In this document: positions 15,911 to 25,163 of the stretch, piece after piece
How positions within the stretch are numbered: the stretch's first letter is position 1
How the letters are laid out: each line of letters starts with the position of its first letter
Source of the DNA: Halolamina sp. CBA1230
GTDB taxonomy: Archaea > Halobacteriota > Halobacteria > Halobacteriales > Haloferacaceae
Length of the DNA stretch: 64,000 nucleotides
Assembly (NCBI RefSeq): GCF_002025255.2
Contig: NZ_CP054587.1
Coordinates: 1,612,001-1,676,000, forward strand
Direction of reading: 5' to 3'
The notes under the pieces: generated by a model
Told to the model about the DNA's origin: nothing
Seen by the model: the letters and a program-made list of their open reading frames with translations, nothing else
Database searches by the model: none
Position numbers and translations under genes: made by a program

Positions 15911-17077
15911 TCACTCCCCCCGCGGATTGACCGTCTCGTGGATCCCCAGCACGACCGCGGGCACCACGAGCATGAAGACGTGCTCCTCCAGCGGAATCCC
16001 CAGTAGTTCGATCCCCGTCCGCATCGGGATGGCGAACACGCCGACTTCGAGCGTGTACCAGTCCCAGACGTACGCGATGGGGTACAGCGCCGGGATCGTT
16101 CGAGCAGCCCGGTAGAGCGCTCCCTCCCCGGCCCGGACCAGCAACGCCAGCGCCAGCGCGCCGAAGACGACCTCCGTCGCGAGGTAGGTGTACGGCCCAA
16201 ACGCGGTGATGTCCGGCAGCGGAACGCCCGCCAGCGGTTCGAAAAAGACCGCGACGAGCAGCACCGCGAGGAACAGGTACGCGCCCCTGACGAGCAGCAT
16301 CGTCGCCGTCGTGGGGTCACGGCGGACCGCGATCGCGGCGACGGCGCCGAAGGCCAGGCTCGCCGCGGGCGCGCTCGGCGGGAGCAGCCCCGTGATCGTG
16401 AGCGGAACCACTGCGAACAGCCCCACCGCGAGCAGCGCGACCGCGAGCGAGCGCGAGCGGGCGGGGCCGAGCACGACCGCCACGGTCCGCTTCTCGATCG
16501 AGCGGTCGTACTCGTAATCCTGCGCGTCGTCGACGATCTTCACGCCCGCGAGAACGGTCACGAGCACCGCCGCGAGCGCGAGCGGGCGAGCGTCGAGCCC
16601 GCCCGTCTGGGCCGCATAGCCCGTGAGCAGACAGAGTCCGATCCCGACGGGGTAGCCAAGCGTCGTCGTCACGGGGTTGGTGTCGAACTGCGGCGCGTGG
16701 AGGTAGCCGATCGCCCACATCGGCGCCGCGAGCGCGACGGTCACGGGGTCGGCGACGACCGCCAACGCGGCGAGACACGCGATGAAACCGACGGTCGACG
16801 CCGCGAGGCCGAGCCGACAGCCCAGCACGGTCAGCGGGTGGTCGTCGTCCTCGCCGCGGCGGTGGAAATCGACGTAGCCGTCCTTCACGTGGGCGGTGTA
16901 GACGGCGAAGAAGGCGGCCCCGGCAGCGATCAGCGCGACTCGTGGGTCGAACGCGCCCGCGAGTGCCGCGCCGAACAGCGCCGTCGCCACCGGCGGGAGC
17001 ATGAACACCGGGTGGACCTGCGAGGCGTACGCGCCGAGGAGGGCGGCGGGACCGCTCCCGTGCCGAGCGATGGCCAT
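15911..17077 (-). CDS. UbiA prenyltransferase fused to a lycopene-cyclase-type half domain
   Basis: A 388-residue integral membrane protein. Residues 1-275 or so are UbiA-like: the two Asp-rich regions are VKDGYVDFHRRGEDDDH and KIVDDAQDYEYDRSIEKR. The last 110 residues match the CrtY-c/d lycopene cyclase half-domain (YVWDWYTLEVGVFAIP, LLGIPLEEHVFM, with the P-x-E-E-x-x-F motif). Haloarchaea use UbiA enzymes to elongate lycopene toward C50 bacterioruberin, so a carotenoid or other isoprenoid role is likely. The much longer open frame extends antisense into the YihY gene and is rejected; the start at MAIARHGSG fits. Confidence 0.8.
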   Translation of the reverse strand: MAIARHGSGPAALLGAYASQVHPVFMLPPVATALFGAALAGAFDPRVALIAAGAAFFAVYTAHVKDGYVDFHRRGEDDDHPLTVLGCRLGLAASTVGFIACLAALAVVADPVTVALAAPMWAIGYLHAPQFDTNPVTTTLGYPVGIGLCLLTGYAAQTGGLDARPLALAAVLVTVLAGVKIVDDAQDYEYDRSIEKRTVAVVLGPARSRSLAVALLAVGLFAVVPLTITGLLPPSAPAASLAFGAVAAIAVRRDPTTATMLLVRGAYLFLAVLLVAVFFEPLAGVPLPDITAFGPYTYLATEVVFGALALALLVRAGEGALYRAARTIPALYPIAYVWDWYTLEVGVFAIPMRTGIELLGIPLEEHVFMLVVPAVVLGIHETVNPRGE

Positions 17078-17179
17078 GTGGGTTGTTGGGTAGGAACATC
17101 CATAAGTGGCGCGACGGGTTGGGAGCCGAAGCTGTCGCTCCCCCGGGGTTCTTGTAGCGCGCTCGTGTACAACGTCGTA

Positions 17180-18439
17180 GTGCAATCGCGCCTGCGTAAT
17201 GCGTTCGAGACGACCAAACGGGTCGCCGTCGTCGCCAAGGAACAGGAGCTCACGTTCCTCGCGGCGGCGGTGGCGTACTACGCGTTCGTCTCGCTGATCC
17301 CCGCGGCGGTGCTGGCGCTGATCGTCGCCACCACGTTCGGCGGCGAGCAGCTCGCGACGCTGGTGCTCGAGTCGACCAGCCAGTTCCTCACCCCCAGCGG
17401 GCAGGAGGTGCTCACCACCGCGCTGACCGCCAGCGAGGGGCGAGGGAGCGCGACCGTGCTGGGGCTCGCGTTCCTCCTCTGGGGGACGCTCAAAGTGTTC
17501 CGGGCGCTCGACACCGCCTTCGCCGACGTGTACGGCACCGAGAGCGAGAACTCGATGCTCGACCAGCTGATCGACTCGCTCGTGGTGGTGGTGGCGATCG
17601 GGCTCTCGATGCTCCTGATGTTCGTGCTGGCCGGCGCGTTCGCGGCGTTGGATCTCGGCATCGCCGTCGAGGCGCTGGGGGTGCTCACGCTGCCGATCCT
17701 GCTGACCGCCGCGTTCCTCCCGATGTTCTACCGGTTTCCCGACACGGCCGTCACCGTCCGGGAGGTGCTGCCCGGCGCCGTCGTCGCCGCAGTGGGCTGG
17801 ACCGCGATGCAGGCGGTGTTCCAGCTGTACGCCAGCGTCGCGAGCACCTCCGCCTACGGCGTCGTCGGCGGGGTGATCCTGCTGGTGACGTGGCTCTACC
17901 TCGCCGGCGCGGTGGTGATCCTCGGCGCCGTCGTGAACGTCGTGCTCGCGGACCACCGGGTTCCGGGGGTGGAGGATGACGGGGAGACGGAGACGGCAGC
18001 GGGAACGAGTAGCGACCGGCAGTTCCAAGGGAGTCGGGAGCCAGCCTCGGAGTACATGGCTGAGCGCGAACCGCGCGGCGCGCCCGACGTCGCCGAACTC
18101 GCGGAGGAGGTCGACGAGCTCCGGGCCGAGCTCGACGGCTTCGAGGACGACGTGGAGCAGCGGACCGTCGACCGGCCCCAGCTGGAGAAGGACCTCAAAG
18201 CGTACGTCCGCTCCCGGATGCGGCAGGGGAAAGCGACGGGCTGGGGGCCGTACCTGATCCTGCTGTACGGCACCGCGATGAGCCTCGGCGCGTTCTACTG
18301 GCTCCGCGGCTGGGCCGCGGTCGCGGCGATGCTCGTCGCCTTCACCTCCTCGCTCGGCATCTACGTGCTGTTCGTGCTGTTCGGCGGCGTCATCGGCGCC
18401 GCGAGAACCGCGGGCGGGATCGCCGAGCGGCTCCGATAG
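17180..18439 (+). CDS. YihY/BrkB family membrane protein with cytoplasmic coiled region
   Basis: A 419-residue protein. The first 260 residues are the six-span YihY/UPF0761 domain (ELTFLAAAVAYYAFVSLIPA; LFLLWGTLKVFRALDTAF-like segment; YGVVGGVILLVTWLYLAGAVVILGA). An acidic, heptad-like linker follows (about 295-340, DVAELAEEVDELRAELDGF), then two more helices. GTG 17180 was chosen; an in-frame GTG at 17165 is also possible. The family is of uncertain function. It abuts the PAP2 gene by zero bases (stop then ATG), so the two are probably co-translated. Confidence 0.83.
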   Translation: MQSRLRNAFETTKRVAVVAKEQELTFLAAAVAYYAFVSLIPAAVLALIVATTFGGEQLATLVLESTSQFLTPSGQEVLTTALTASEGRGSATVLGLAFLLWGTLKVFRALDTAFADVYGTESENSMLDQLIDSLVVVVAIGLSMLLMFVLAGAFAALDLGIAVEALGVLTLPILLTAAFLPMFYRFPDTAVTVREVLPGAVVAAVGWTAMQAVFQLYASVASTSAYGVVGGVILLVTWLYLAGAVVILGAVVNVVLADHRVPGVEDDGETETAAGTSSDRQFQGSREPASEYMAEREPRGAPDVAELAEEVDELRAELDGFEDDVEQRTVDRPQLEKDLKAYVRSRMRQGKATGWGPYLILLYGTAMSLGAFYWLRGWAAVAAMLVAFTSSLGIYVLFVLFGGVIGAARTAGGIAERLR

Positions 18440-19330
18440 ATGCACGGCTGGGGCGTCACGGAGGCGCTGGCCGGCCTCCCGGAGTCGGTCGTCCTCCTGT
18501 TCGCACTCCTGACGCAGTTAGCCGACGCGTGGTTCGTGTTCGGCGGCCTCGCCCTGCTCTACCTGCTCGGCGACGAGCGGCTCGCCTCCGACCCGCGACG
18601 GACCGGCGCGACGCTGATCGCGCTGGCGACCTGTGCGCTCGCAGCCACGGTCGCGCTCAAGACCGCTTTCGGCGTCCACCGCCCCGCCGGCGCGGGGACG
18701 GCGACGCCACCGGCGTGGCTCCCCACGCTGTTCGACACCGTCTACGCGAGCATCGCGACCGGCGACGGGTTCGGCTTCCCCAGCGGGCACGCCACTTCGA
18801 GCAGCGTCGTTTACGGGGGACTGGCGCTCTCGCTCGACCGCCTCTGGAGCCGGCGGCGACGGGTCCTCGCCGCCGCCGGCATCGTCGGCATCGTCACGCT
18901 CTCCCGCCTCGTCCTCGGCGTCCACCACCTCCCGGACGTGCTCGCCGGGATCGTCGCCGGCACGACGGTGCTCGTCGCCGTCTGGGGACTCGCCGGCGAC
19001 AACCCCGAACGGACGTTCCTCGCGGCCGGCGTCCTCGGGGCGGCGGCGCTCGTCGCGGCGTTCGTGTTCGCGCCGAACAGCCCCGACGAGGCGCTGAAAG
19101 CCGCTATCGCCCTCGGCGCCGGCGCCGGCGCAGCAGTCACGTGGCGTCGTGTCGGCGGCGAGTACCCGCCGCTGCCCGCTCGTGTCGCGCTCCCCGGCGT
19201 CGCGGTCCTGGGCGGGGCATGGGGGGGGATCTACGTCGGCGAACTCCCGATCCCGGTGACAGTCCTCGGGTCGGCGCTGGTCGTCGCCGGAGTGGTCGCG
19301 CTGCCGTGGGTAGTCCACCAGCGTGCCTAG
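18440..19330 (+). CDS. PAP2 family membrane phosphatase
   Basis: A 296-residue multi-span protein with all three PAP2 motifs: KTAFGVHRP (K-x6-RP), FPSGHATSSS (PSGH) and SRLVLGVHHLPD (SR-x5-H-x3-D). It should dephosphorylate a lipid phosphate such as a polyprenyl or archaeal lipid phosphate at the membrane. It starts immediately after the YihY stop. The UbiA enzyme next door is divergent, so a shared prenyl-lipid theme is possible but unproven. Confidence 0.92.
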   Translation: MHGWGVTEALAGLPESVVLLFALLTQLADAWFVFGGLALLYLLGDERLASDPRRTGATLIALATCALAATVALKTAFGVHRPAGAGTATPPAWLPTLFDTVYASIATGDGFGFPSGHATSSSVVYGGLALSLDRLWSRRRRVLAAAGIVGIVTLSRLVLGVHHLPDVLAGIVAGTTVLVAVWGLAGDNPERTFLAAGVLGAAALVAAFVFAPNSPDEALKAAIALGAGAGAAVTWRRVGGEYPPLPARVALPGVAVLGGAWGGIYVGELPIPVTVLGSALVVAGVVALPWVVHQRA

Positions 19331-19797
19331 TCGAGCGACTTCTCCATCACGACCTCGTCGTACTCACGGTGGGAGAGCGGGTAGTCGCCCGTGATCTCGT
19401 ACCCGTGGGCGTGGTAGAACTCGGGGAGGAACGGGTGCTCGCCGGGCGTAGTGAGCTGTACGGTCGTGTAGCCCGCCTCGCGGGCGGCGCCCTCGGCGTG
19501 TTCGAGGAGGCGACTCCCGACCCCCTCACCTTTCCAGCGCTCGCGGACGCCGAGGCGGCTGAGCGTCGCGGTCGCGTCGTCGGCGGCTTCGAGCCGGACG
19601 CCGCCGATCACCTGGCCGTCGTGCTCGGCGACGAACACGCGGTCCGCACGGACCCACTCCGCGACGTCGGCGGCGGTCGCCGAGCCGGCTTTCGCGGGGA
19701 AGCCGAGTTCGCGGTTCTCCGCGTAGGCGTCGCGGTAGGCGTCCGCCAGCGCCTCGACGTCGTCGTTGGTCGCCTCGCGGAGCGTTACGTCGGACAT
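19327..19797 (-). CDS. GNAT family N-acetyltransferase
   Basis: A 156-residue acetyltransferase. It begins VTLREATNDDVEALADAYR, has the acetyl-CoA pyrophosphate loop in LGVRERWKGEGVGSRLLEHAE (R-x-x-G-x-G/S type) and ends with FYHAHGYEITGDYPLSHREYDEVVMEK, typical of small-molecule or amino-terminal acetylases. The substrate is unknown. It overlaps the end of the convergent PAP2 gene by four bases. It lies downstream, on the same strand, of glnA and the hairpin array. Confidence 0.88.
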   Translation of the reverse strand: MSDVTLREATNDDVEALADAYRDAYAENRELGFPAKAGSATAADVAEWVRADRVFVAEHDGQVIGGVRLEAADDATATLSRLGVRERWKGEGVGSRLLEHAEGAAREAGYTTVQLTTPGEHPFLPEFYHAHGYEITGDYPLSHREYDEVVMEKSLD

Positions 19798-19917
19798 TAA
19801 TCAAGGATAGGTGGGGCAGGGCCGTGAATCCAGCGGCGCGCACTGAGAGGGGGATGTTGCGGTGTAGCATCCGCGAGCGACCTGTGGGAGCGAGCGGTTC
19901 ACCGCCGGAGCGGGGTG

Positions 19918-20155
19918 AAACCCCGCGGAGGCGGGTTTTGGCATCATCAGGATCGCGGAGCGATCCTGATTAGCAGCCAGAATCTTCGATTCTGGCAGCA
20001 TCACCGGAAATCTCCGATTTCCGGTTAGCAGCGAGGAGCTTCGCTCCTCGCGACATCACCAGAATCGCACCGCGATTCTGGTTAGCAGTCAGAACGCTTC
20101 GCGTTCTGACGACATTGCGGAGCGAAGCTCCGCAGGCAGCCGGACGGAGTTCGGC
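19918..20155. repeat. array of nine short hairpins with conserved linkers
   Basis: The glnA-GNAT gap (19798-20225) holds consecutive perfect or near-perfect palindromes. Stems of 7-11 bp enclose loops of three bases, except in the first, whose loop is four and whose stem has a mismatch. Examples: 19946-19970 (ATCAGGATCGC/GCGATCCTGAT), 19976-19996, 20003-20025 (ACCGGAAATC/GATTTCCGGT), 20031-20051, 20058-20082, 20088-20110, 20116-20134. Linkers alternate between TAGCA and (AG/GA)CATC. Stems share little sequence while linkers are kept. The last (20139-20155) needs one G-U pair. A longer inverted repeat, TTTTACC/GGTAAAA, follows near 20168-20215. Confidence 0.9.
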
Positions 20156-20225
20156 CACATCAACGGGTTTTACCAGAGTTCGACCGAGCGAAGCGAGGGA
20201 GGACCCCGGTAAAAGAGGTTGAAGT

Positions 20226-21581
20226 TTAGAACTTCTCGAGGTAGCGGTCCAGCTCCCACTCGGAGACGTCGACGAGGTACTCCTCGAACTCCGCACGCTT
20301 GGCTTCGACGAACTTCGGCCCGACGTGGGGGCCGAGCGCCTCGTAGACGGTGTCGTCCGCCTCCAGCGCGTCGACGGCCTCGCCGAGGTTGCTCGGCAGC
20401 GTGTCGATGCCGTACTCCTCGCGCTTCTGCTCGTCGAACTCGTAGATGTTCTCGCGGATCGGATCCGGACAGTCCATCCCCTTCTCGATCCCGTCGAGGC
20501 CGGCGTGGATCAGCACCGCGAAGGCGAGGTAGGGGTTACACGACGGGTCGGGGAAGCGCGCCTCGATGCGGGAGGCGGCGGGCACACGTGCGGCCGGCTT
20601 GCGGATCAGCGCCGAGCGGTTGCGGTCGGACCACGCCACGTAGACGGGCGCCTCGTAGCCGGGGACGAGGCGCTTGTAGCTGTTCACGGTGGGGTTGGTC
20701 ACGGCTGCGAGCGCCGGCGCGTGGTCGAGGATCCCCGCGGTGAACTGCTTGGCCTCCTCGCTGAGGTCGAACTCGTCGTCCTCGTCGTGGAACACGTTCT
20801 CGCCGTCGTCGAACAGCGAGATGTGGGTGTGCATCCCCGAACCGTTCACCTTCGCGATCGGTTTGGGCATGAACGTCGCGTGGAGGTCGTGCTGGGCGGC
20901 GATCGCCCGGACGACCGTGCGGAACGTCGCGACGTTGTCGGCCGTCGAGAGCGCGTCTTCGTACTCGAAGTTGATCTCGTGCTGGCCCTCGGCGACCTCG
21001 TGGTGGGACGCCTCGATGTCGAACCCCATCTCCTCCAGCCCGTAGATGATGTCCCGGCGCACGTCGCTGGCGAGATCCTTCGGCGCCACGTCGAAGTAGC
21101 CGCCGGCGTCGTTGGTGTCCGTAGTCGCGCCGCCGTCCTCGTCCTCCTCGAACAGGAAGAACTCGGGCTCGGGCGCGGCGTTGACCTCGTACCCCATCCC
21201 CTCGGCGCGCTCGAGGGCGCTCTTCAGCACCGCACGCGGGTCGCCCTCGAACGGCTCGCCCGTCGACGTATCGATCACGTCACAGATGAGCCGCGCGGAG
21301 GTGTCGCGCCACGGCAGCACCGAGAACGTGCTCGCGTCGGGCTTGAGGCGCATGTCCGACTCCTGGATGCGGACGAACCCCTCGATCGAGGAGCCGTCGA
21401 AGTAGATCCCCTCGGTGAACGCCTTCTCGGCCTGATCGGCCGGCACGGCGACGTTTTTCACCGTCCCCAGGATGTCCGTGAACTGGAGTCGGAGGAAGTC
21501 GATCCCTTCGCGGTCGATGCGTTCGAGCACGTCCTGTTCCTCGTCGGTAAGGCCGCCGTCTGGTGTCGGGTCGTCCGTCAT
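20226..21581 (-). CDS. glnA: glutamine synthetase type I
   Basis: A 451-residue GSI enzyme that forms glutamine from glutamate, ammonia and ATP. Seen: [18 protein letters not shown] near the N-terminus, [20 protein letters not shown] (metal ligands), [15 protein letters not shown], the [29 protein letters not shown] region here abbreviated by its [10 protein letters not shown] core, and [17 protein letters not shown]. Length fits the GSI-alpha class, which lacks the adenylylation loop. It is divergent from an Lrp regulator, a pairing known from other haloarchaea, and its transcript would run into the hairpin array. Confidence 0.96.
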   Translation of the reverse strand: MTDDPTPDGGLTDEEQDVLERIDREGIDFLRLQFTDILGTVKNVAVPADQAEKAFTEGIYFDGSSIEGFVRIQESDMRLKPDASTFSVLPWRDTSARLICDVIDTSTGEPFEGDPRAVLKSALERAEGMGYEVNAAPEPEFFLFEEDEDGGATTDTNDAGGYFDVAPKDLASDVRRDIIYGLEEMGFDIEASHHEVAEGQHEINFEYEDALSTADNVATFRTVVRAIAAQHDLHATFMPKPIAKVNGSGMHTHISLFDDGENVFHDEDDEFDLSEEAKQFTAGILDHAPALAAVTNPTVNSYKRLVPGYEAPVYVAWSDRNRSALIRKPAARVPAASRIEARFPDPSCNPYLAFAVLIHAGLDGIEKGMDCPDPIRENIYEFDEQKREEYGIDTLPSNLGEAVDALEADDTVYEALGPHVGPKFVEAKRAEFEEYLVDVSEWELDRYLEKF

Positions 21582-21706
21582 GCTCTATCGGCAACAGAGA
21601 CCGATACTACAAGAATATTCCCCTACTAACCCTAGTCTGCCGAGACCGTTTCACGATAATTGGATGTTCGTAAAGTTCTTCCCGGGTGCGGCCGGAGTGG
21701 AGTACC
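21582..21706. promoter_or_regulatory. divergent glnA / lrp promoter region
   Basis: This 125-base spacer must hold both promoters. It is AT-richer than its surroundings. It contains the perfect palindrome GAATATTC at 21613-21620 and a TATA-like cgtaaagtt near 21670-21678, about 30 bases before the lrp ATG. The palindrome is a candidate Lrp site; binding is inferred from context, not shown. Confidence 0.5.
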
Positions 21707-22171
21707 ATGACGTACGAAAACCTCGATGCGCGCCTGATCAACTCACTGCTGGGTAACGGTCGCGCGAGCCTGCGGAGCCTGGGCGAGGAGCTGGACGTGT
21801 CGGTGACGACGGTGTCGAACCACCTGCAGGATCTGGAGGACGAGGGCGTGATCGAGGGGTATAGCCCCGACGTAAACTACCACGAGCTGGGGTACGACGT
21901 GACGGCGATCCTCCAGCTCAAGGTGGAGGGGACGGCGCTGCCCGAGATCACCGACCGGCTCGCGGACCTCCGTGGGATGGTGTCGGTGTACGAGGTGACG
22001 GGCGACCACGACGTCGTCGCCGTCGGGAAGTTCGAAGATACGGACGAGATGAACGACCGGATCAAGCGGATCCTCACCGACGACGAGGTGCGGGAGTCGA
22101 ACACCTCGGTCGTGCTGAACGCGGTAGTTGAGAACCAGCAGTTCGAACTGGGGATCGACGAGGACGAGTAA
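21707..22171 (+). CDS. lrp: Lrp/AsnC family transcriptional regulator
   Basis: A 154-residue regulator. Residues 1-60 form the helix-turn-helix ([20 protein letters not shown] then [20 protein letters not shown]) and the remainder is a RAM effector domain ([27 protein letters not shown]). It diverges from glnA; haloarchaeal Lrp proteins beside glnA are reported to control glutamine synthetase and central metabolism. The ATG at 21707 is chosen over a frame opening 21 bases upstream. Confidence 0.92.
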   Translation: MTYENLDARLINSLLGNGRASLRSLGEELDVSVTTVSNHLQDLEDEGVIEGYSPDVNYHELGYDVTAILQLKVEGTALPEITDRLADLRGMVSVYEVTGDHDVVAVGKFEDTDEMNDRIKRILTDDEVRESNTSVVLNAVVENQQFELGIDEDE

Positions 22172-22261
22172 GGAACCGGGCTGTCGGAGTCGTTTATTCC
22201 GCATTTTGACCGATATACGTACTGGTCTGATTCCGATCGGGAGTTTCGACAGCAGACAGAA

Positions 22262-22592
22262 CCGCGGAGTGAGCTTGGCCACTTGTACCGCAACGCTCAG
22301 CACAGCCCTCACACCTCCCCAGCCGGTTCGCTCCCTACAGTCGCTCACCCCTCGCGCTGTCGTACGGGCGACGCACGGGTCGCCCGTACGGCCTGCGGGA
22401 TCTTCGATCCCGCTCTGGCTCGTCCACGGAGGGACTCGCGCTTCGCGCCGACAGCCGCGGCGGTGCGGTGGCGGTGGACGCCTCGCGCTCGCCAACGTGG
22501 CGAGCGCGGGGGGAGGGGTGCGGAATCGGTACCGCGCCGGGCCTCGTGCCCGGCGCCCTGCGGTCACAAGTGGTCATGCTCCGAGATGCTGT
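22262..22592. mobile_element. X-family MITE-like element, copy X3
   Basis: The 22172-22673 gap has no credible gene. The right end is canonical (gcggtcacaagtggtcatgc then tccgagatgctg). The left end is the alternative type, accgcggagtgagc followed by a degraded ccacttgtaccgc. The core cctccccagccgg and the end-proximal gccgggcctcgtgcccggcg hairpin are present. Internal hairpins include an 11-bp stem on CGTACGGGCGA and GCGGGATC ttc GATCCCGC. Confidence 0.62.
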
Positions 22593-22673
22593 CGCGGTCG
22601 CTGTCCGCAGTGAGCACCGTCGGTCCCGTGTCGTCGAAACCTCGAACAAAGAATACGTACGCCGATTGCCCTA

Positions 22674-23744
22674 CTACTCGAACCTGAACTCCCCGTCCTC
22701 CTGCACGACCTCACCGTCGACCTCGATGACCGAATCCTCGCTCATGTCGACGATCATGTCGACGTGTTCGGCGCTGTCGTTGAGTTCGTTCCCCTCGCCG
22801 ACACACATCGGGTAGGCGCTCCCGACGGCCATGTGGACCGTCTCGCCCATCTTCTCGTCGAACAGCATGTTGTAGGTGAACTGGTCGATGGCGTCGTTCA
22901 TCCCGATCCCGAGTTCGCCGAGGTAGCGCGCTTCCTCGTCGGTGTCGAACACGCCCTGCAGCACGTCCTCGTTGCGCTCGGCGGAGAACTCGGTCACTTT
23001 CCCGTCCTCGAAGGTGAGTCGGACGCCCTCGACCTCGCGGCCCTGGCGGTACAGCGGCATGTCGAAGTACACTTCGCCCTCGACGCTGTACTTCTGGGGC
23101 GCGGTGAACACCTCGCCGCCGGGGAGGTTCGCCTCGCCGTAGTCGTTCGCGGCGGTGTTCCCCTCGATACTCATGGTGACGTCGGTCTCCTCGCCCGCGC
23201 GGATGCGGACCTCGCTGGCGTCGTCGAGGATCTCGACGAGGTTCTGCTGGAACTCCCGTTGGGCGTCCCAGTCGAGACTGACGGCGTCATAGACGAACTC
23301 CTCGTACGCTTCGGTGCTCATCCCCGCCAGCTGTGCGTAGCCGGCGCTGGGGTACTGCGTGAGACACCAGGTCGTGTCGAGGCGGGCCTTCTTGATCGGG
23401 TCGTGGGCGCGGTTGTACGCCGCCGTGGTTTCGGGGTCGACATCGGCCTTCTCGCTGGGGTTCGGGCCGCTGCGGGCGATGATCGTCGCGTCGGCGTTCT
23501 CGTACATCGCGAGCTCGTGATCGGGGGTGTCGAACTCGTCGCTGTTACGCAGGAACGCGCGGTCGGCGCGCTCGGAGTAGGTGAGGAGGAGTGGGTTGGC
23601 GCCGCGCTGGCCGAGCAGTTCGTGGAGGGCGACGGCGAGATCCTCGGCGTCGCCGGGGAGGTAGACGATCACGTCGTCGCCGGACTCGATGTCGGTGGAG
23701 TGGTCGACGATCGTCTCCGCGTGCTCGCGGACTCGTGGGTCCAT
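22674..23744 (-). CDS. M29-type aminopeptidase
   Basis: A 356-residue metallopeptidase of the thermophilic-aminopeptidase family, which removes N-terminal residues using a dinuclear metal centre. Supporting segments are [21 protein letters not shown], the metal-ligand regions [25 protein letters not shown] (conserved NLPGGEVFT core), [26 protein letters not shown] and [10 protein letters not shown]. The start [10 protein letters not shown] at 23744 fits; the longer frame is antisense to the PCNA leader. It diverges from PCNA. Confidence 0.88.
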   Translation of the reverse strand: MDPRVREHAETIVDHSTDIESGDDVIVYLPGDAEDLAVALHELLGQRGANPLLLTYSERADRAFLRNSDEFDTPDHELAMYENADATIIARSGPNPSEKADVDPETTAAYNRAHDPIKKARLDTTWCLTQYPSAGYAQLAGMSTEAYEEFVYDAVSLDWDAQREFQQNLVEILDDASEVRIRAGEETDVTMSIEGNTAANDYGEANLPGGEVFTAPQKYSVEGEVYFDMPLYRQGREVEGVRLTFEDGKVTEFSAERNEDVLQGVFDTDEEARYLGELGIGMNDAIDQFTYNMLFDEKMGETVHMAVGSAYPMCVGEGNELNDSAEHVDMIVDMSEDSVIEVDGEVVQEDGEFRFE

Positions 23745-23877
23745 ACGTGGTCGGTCTCGGCTCCAAGCCATACCCCTTGCGGAGTCAGGCGAGGGCGAGC
23801 GCTGTAAAAGCGCCGCCCCCCACCTCGGGGGGCTAAGAATCGGGAGGCTTTTTGAGTGTGGGGCGGAACCCACGAGC

Positions 23878-24621
23878 ATGTTCAAGGCCATCGTGAGCGC
23901 GTCGACGCTCCGGGACTCCCTCGACGCCGTGAGCGTGCTGGTCGACGAGTGCAAGATCCGGCTGAACGAGGAGGAGCTGTCGATCCGCGCGGTGGACCCG
24001 GCCAACGTGGGGATGGTCGATCTGACCTTGGAGGCGGCGGCGTTCGAGTCCTACGAGGCCGACGGCGGCGTCATCGGCGTCAACCTCACGCGGCTCGAGG
24101 AGGTCGCCGGGATGGCCAACGCCGACGACCTGATCCACCTCGAACTCGACGAGGAGACCCGGAAGCTCCACATCGAGATCGAGGGGCTCTCCTACACGCT
24201 GGCGCTGATCGACCCCGACTCGATCCGCCAGGAGCCGGACATCCCGGATCTCGACCTGCCCGCCGAGATCGTGCTGGAGGGCGCCCAGCTCGACCGCGGG
24301 ATCACCGCCGCGGACATGGTCTCCGACCACATCCGCCTGCGCGTCGACGAGAGCGACGAGACGTTCCACATCGAGGCCGAGGGCGACACCGACGACGTGG
24401 ATCTTCAGCTCGAGTCGGAGGACCTGATCGACCTCACCGCCGGGCCCGCGGACTCGCTGTTCAGCCTCGACTACCTGAAGGACATGAACAAGGCGATCGA
24501 CGCCGACGCCGAGGTGCGGGTGGAGCTGGGCGAGGAGTTCCCGGTGAAGCTCCACTACGAGTTCTCCGAAGGGCTCGGGACCGTGACGTTCATGCTGGCG
24601 CCGCGTATCCAGAGCGAGTAA
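23878..24621 (+). CDS. pcn: PCNA sliding clamp
   Basis: A 247-residue clamp, the exact usual archaeal length. It begins [20 protein letters not shown], contains [16 protein letters not shown] and [15 protein letters not shown], and ends with [24 protein letters not shown]. It forms the homotrimeric ring that tethers DNA polymerase and ligase. It is monocistronic, followed by repeat element X4. Confidence 0.98.
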   Translation: MFKAIVSASTLRDSLDAVSVLVDECKIRLNEEELSIRAVDPANVGMVDLTLEAAAFESYEADGGVIGVNLTRLEEVAGMANADDLIHLELDEETRKLHIEIEGLSYTLALIDPDSIRQEPDIPDLDLPAEIVLEGAQLDRGITAADMVSDHIRLRVDESDETFHIEAEGDTDDVDLQLESEDLIDLTAGPADSLFSLDYLKDMNKAIDADAEVRVELGEEFPVKLHYEFSEGLGTVTFMLAPRIQSE

Positions 24622-24727
24622 GCGGTCGGTTTTCTGCGGATCGGTTTTCGTCTGTGTGGTCGTGAGGGGTGGGTTCGTTTCGAGTTCTATCTCGCGGTGC
24701 GATTTTCGAACGGGTTTCGGTGTGTGA

Positions 24728-25059
24728 CAACCGCAACAGCATCTCGAAGCATGACCTCTTGTAACCGCACCGCCCCGCACAGCCTCACACCTCCCCAGCC
24801 GATTCGGTCGCTTCGCTCCCTCATCCCTCGCGCTCGGTTCGCGTCCGTCGACGCGAACGCTCCGCGCCGACCGCAACCGCAGTTGCTGTACCGGTGGACG
24901 CGAGGGCTCGCCACCGGTCGGCGAGCGATGGCGAGAGCCGTGGGCTCTCGCCCGCTCTCGTTCGGTTCCCTCACGAGAACCCGTGGGGAGGATGCGGGGA
25001 AGACCATCGCTGTGCGGTCGCGGTACAAGTGGTCATGCTTCGAGACGCTGTTGCGGTTG
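24728..25059. mobile_element. X-family MITE-like element, copy X4 (best preserved ends)
   Basis: This fills the gap between PCNA and the HAD gene. The two ends form inverted repeats of about 40 bases (24728-24768 against 25020-25059) with two mismatches and one gap. The outermost part reads caaccgcaacagc, followed by tctcgaagcatgacc. No obvious target duplication flanks it (ggtgtgtga left, cagtagtcg right). A stretch of about 120 bp inside is almost identical to copy X5. Confidence 0.75.
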
Positions 25060-25163
25060 CAGTAGTCGACCGAATCACCATCCCCGGAACAGTCCACTTC
25101 TACGAACGCCAATCACCCGAACCACCCACCCCGATATATCACCCACGCACCCAACCTCCGAGC

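Noticed and set aside
15911-18445. Continuous 844-codon minus-strand frame
   Set aside because: Only the part from ATG 17077 is UbiA/cyclase-like; the rest is antisense to the YihY gene.
19918-20155. CRISPR array
   Set aside because: Spacers and repeats are the wrong way round: the variable parts are palindromic and the constant linkers are only 5-6 bases.
19801-20296. Minus-strand frames across the hairpin array (for example AANRKSEISGDAARIEDSGC)
   Set aside because: They translate palindromes and linkers; amino acid patterns simply repeat the hairpin units.
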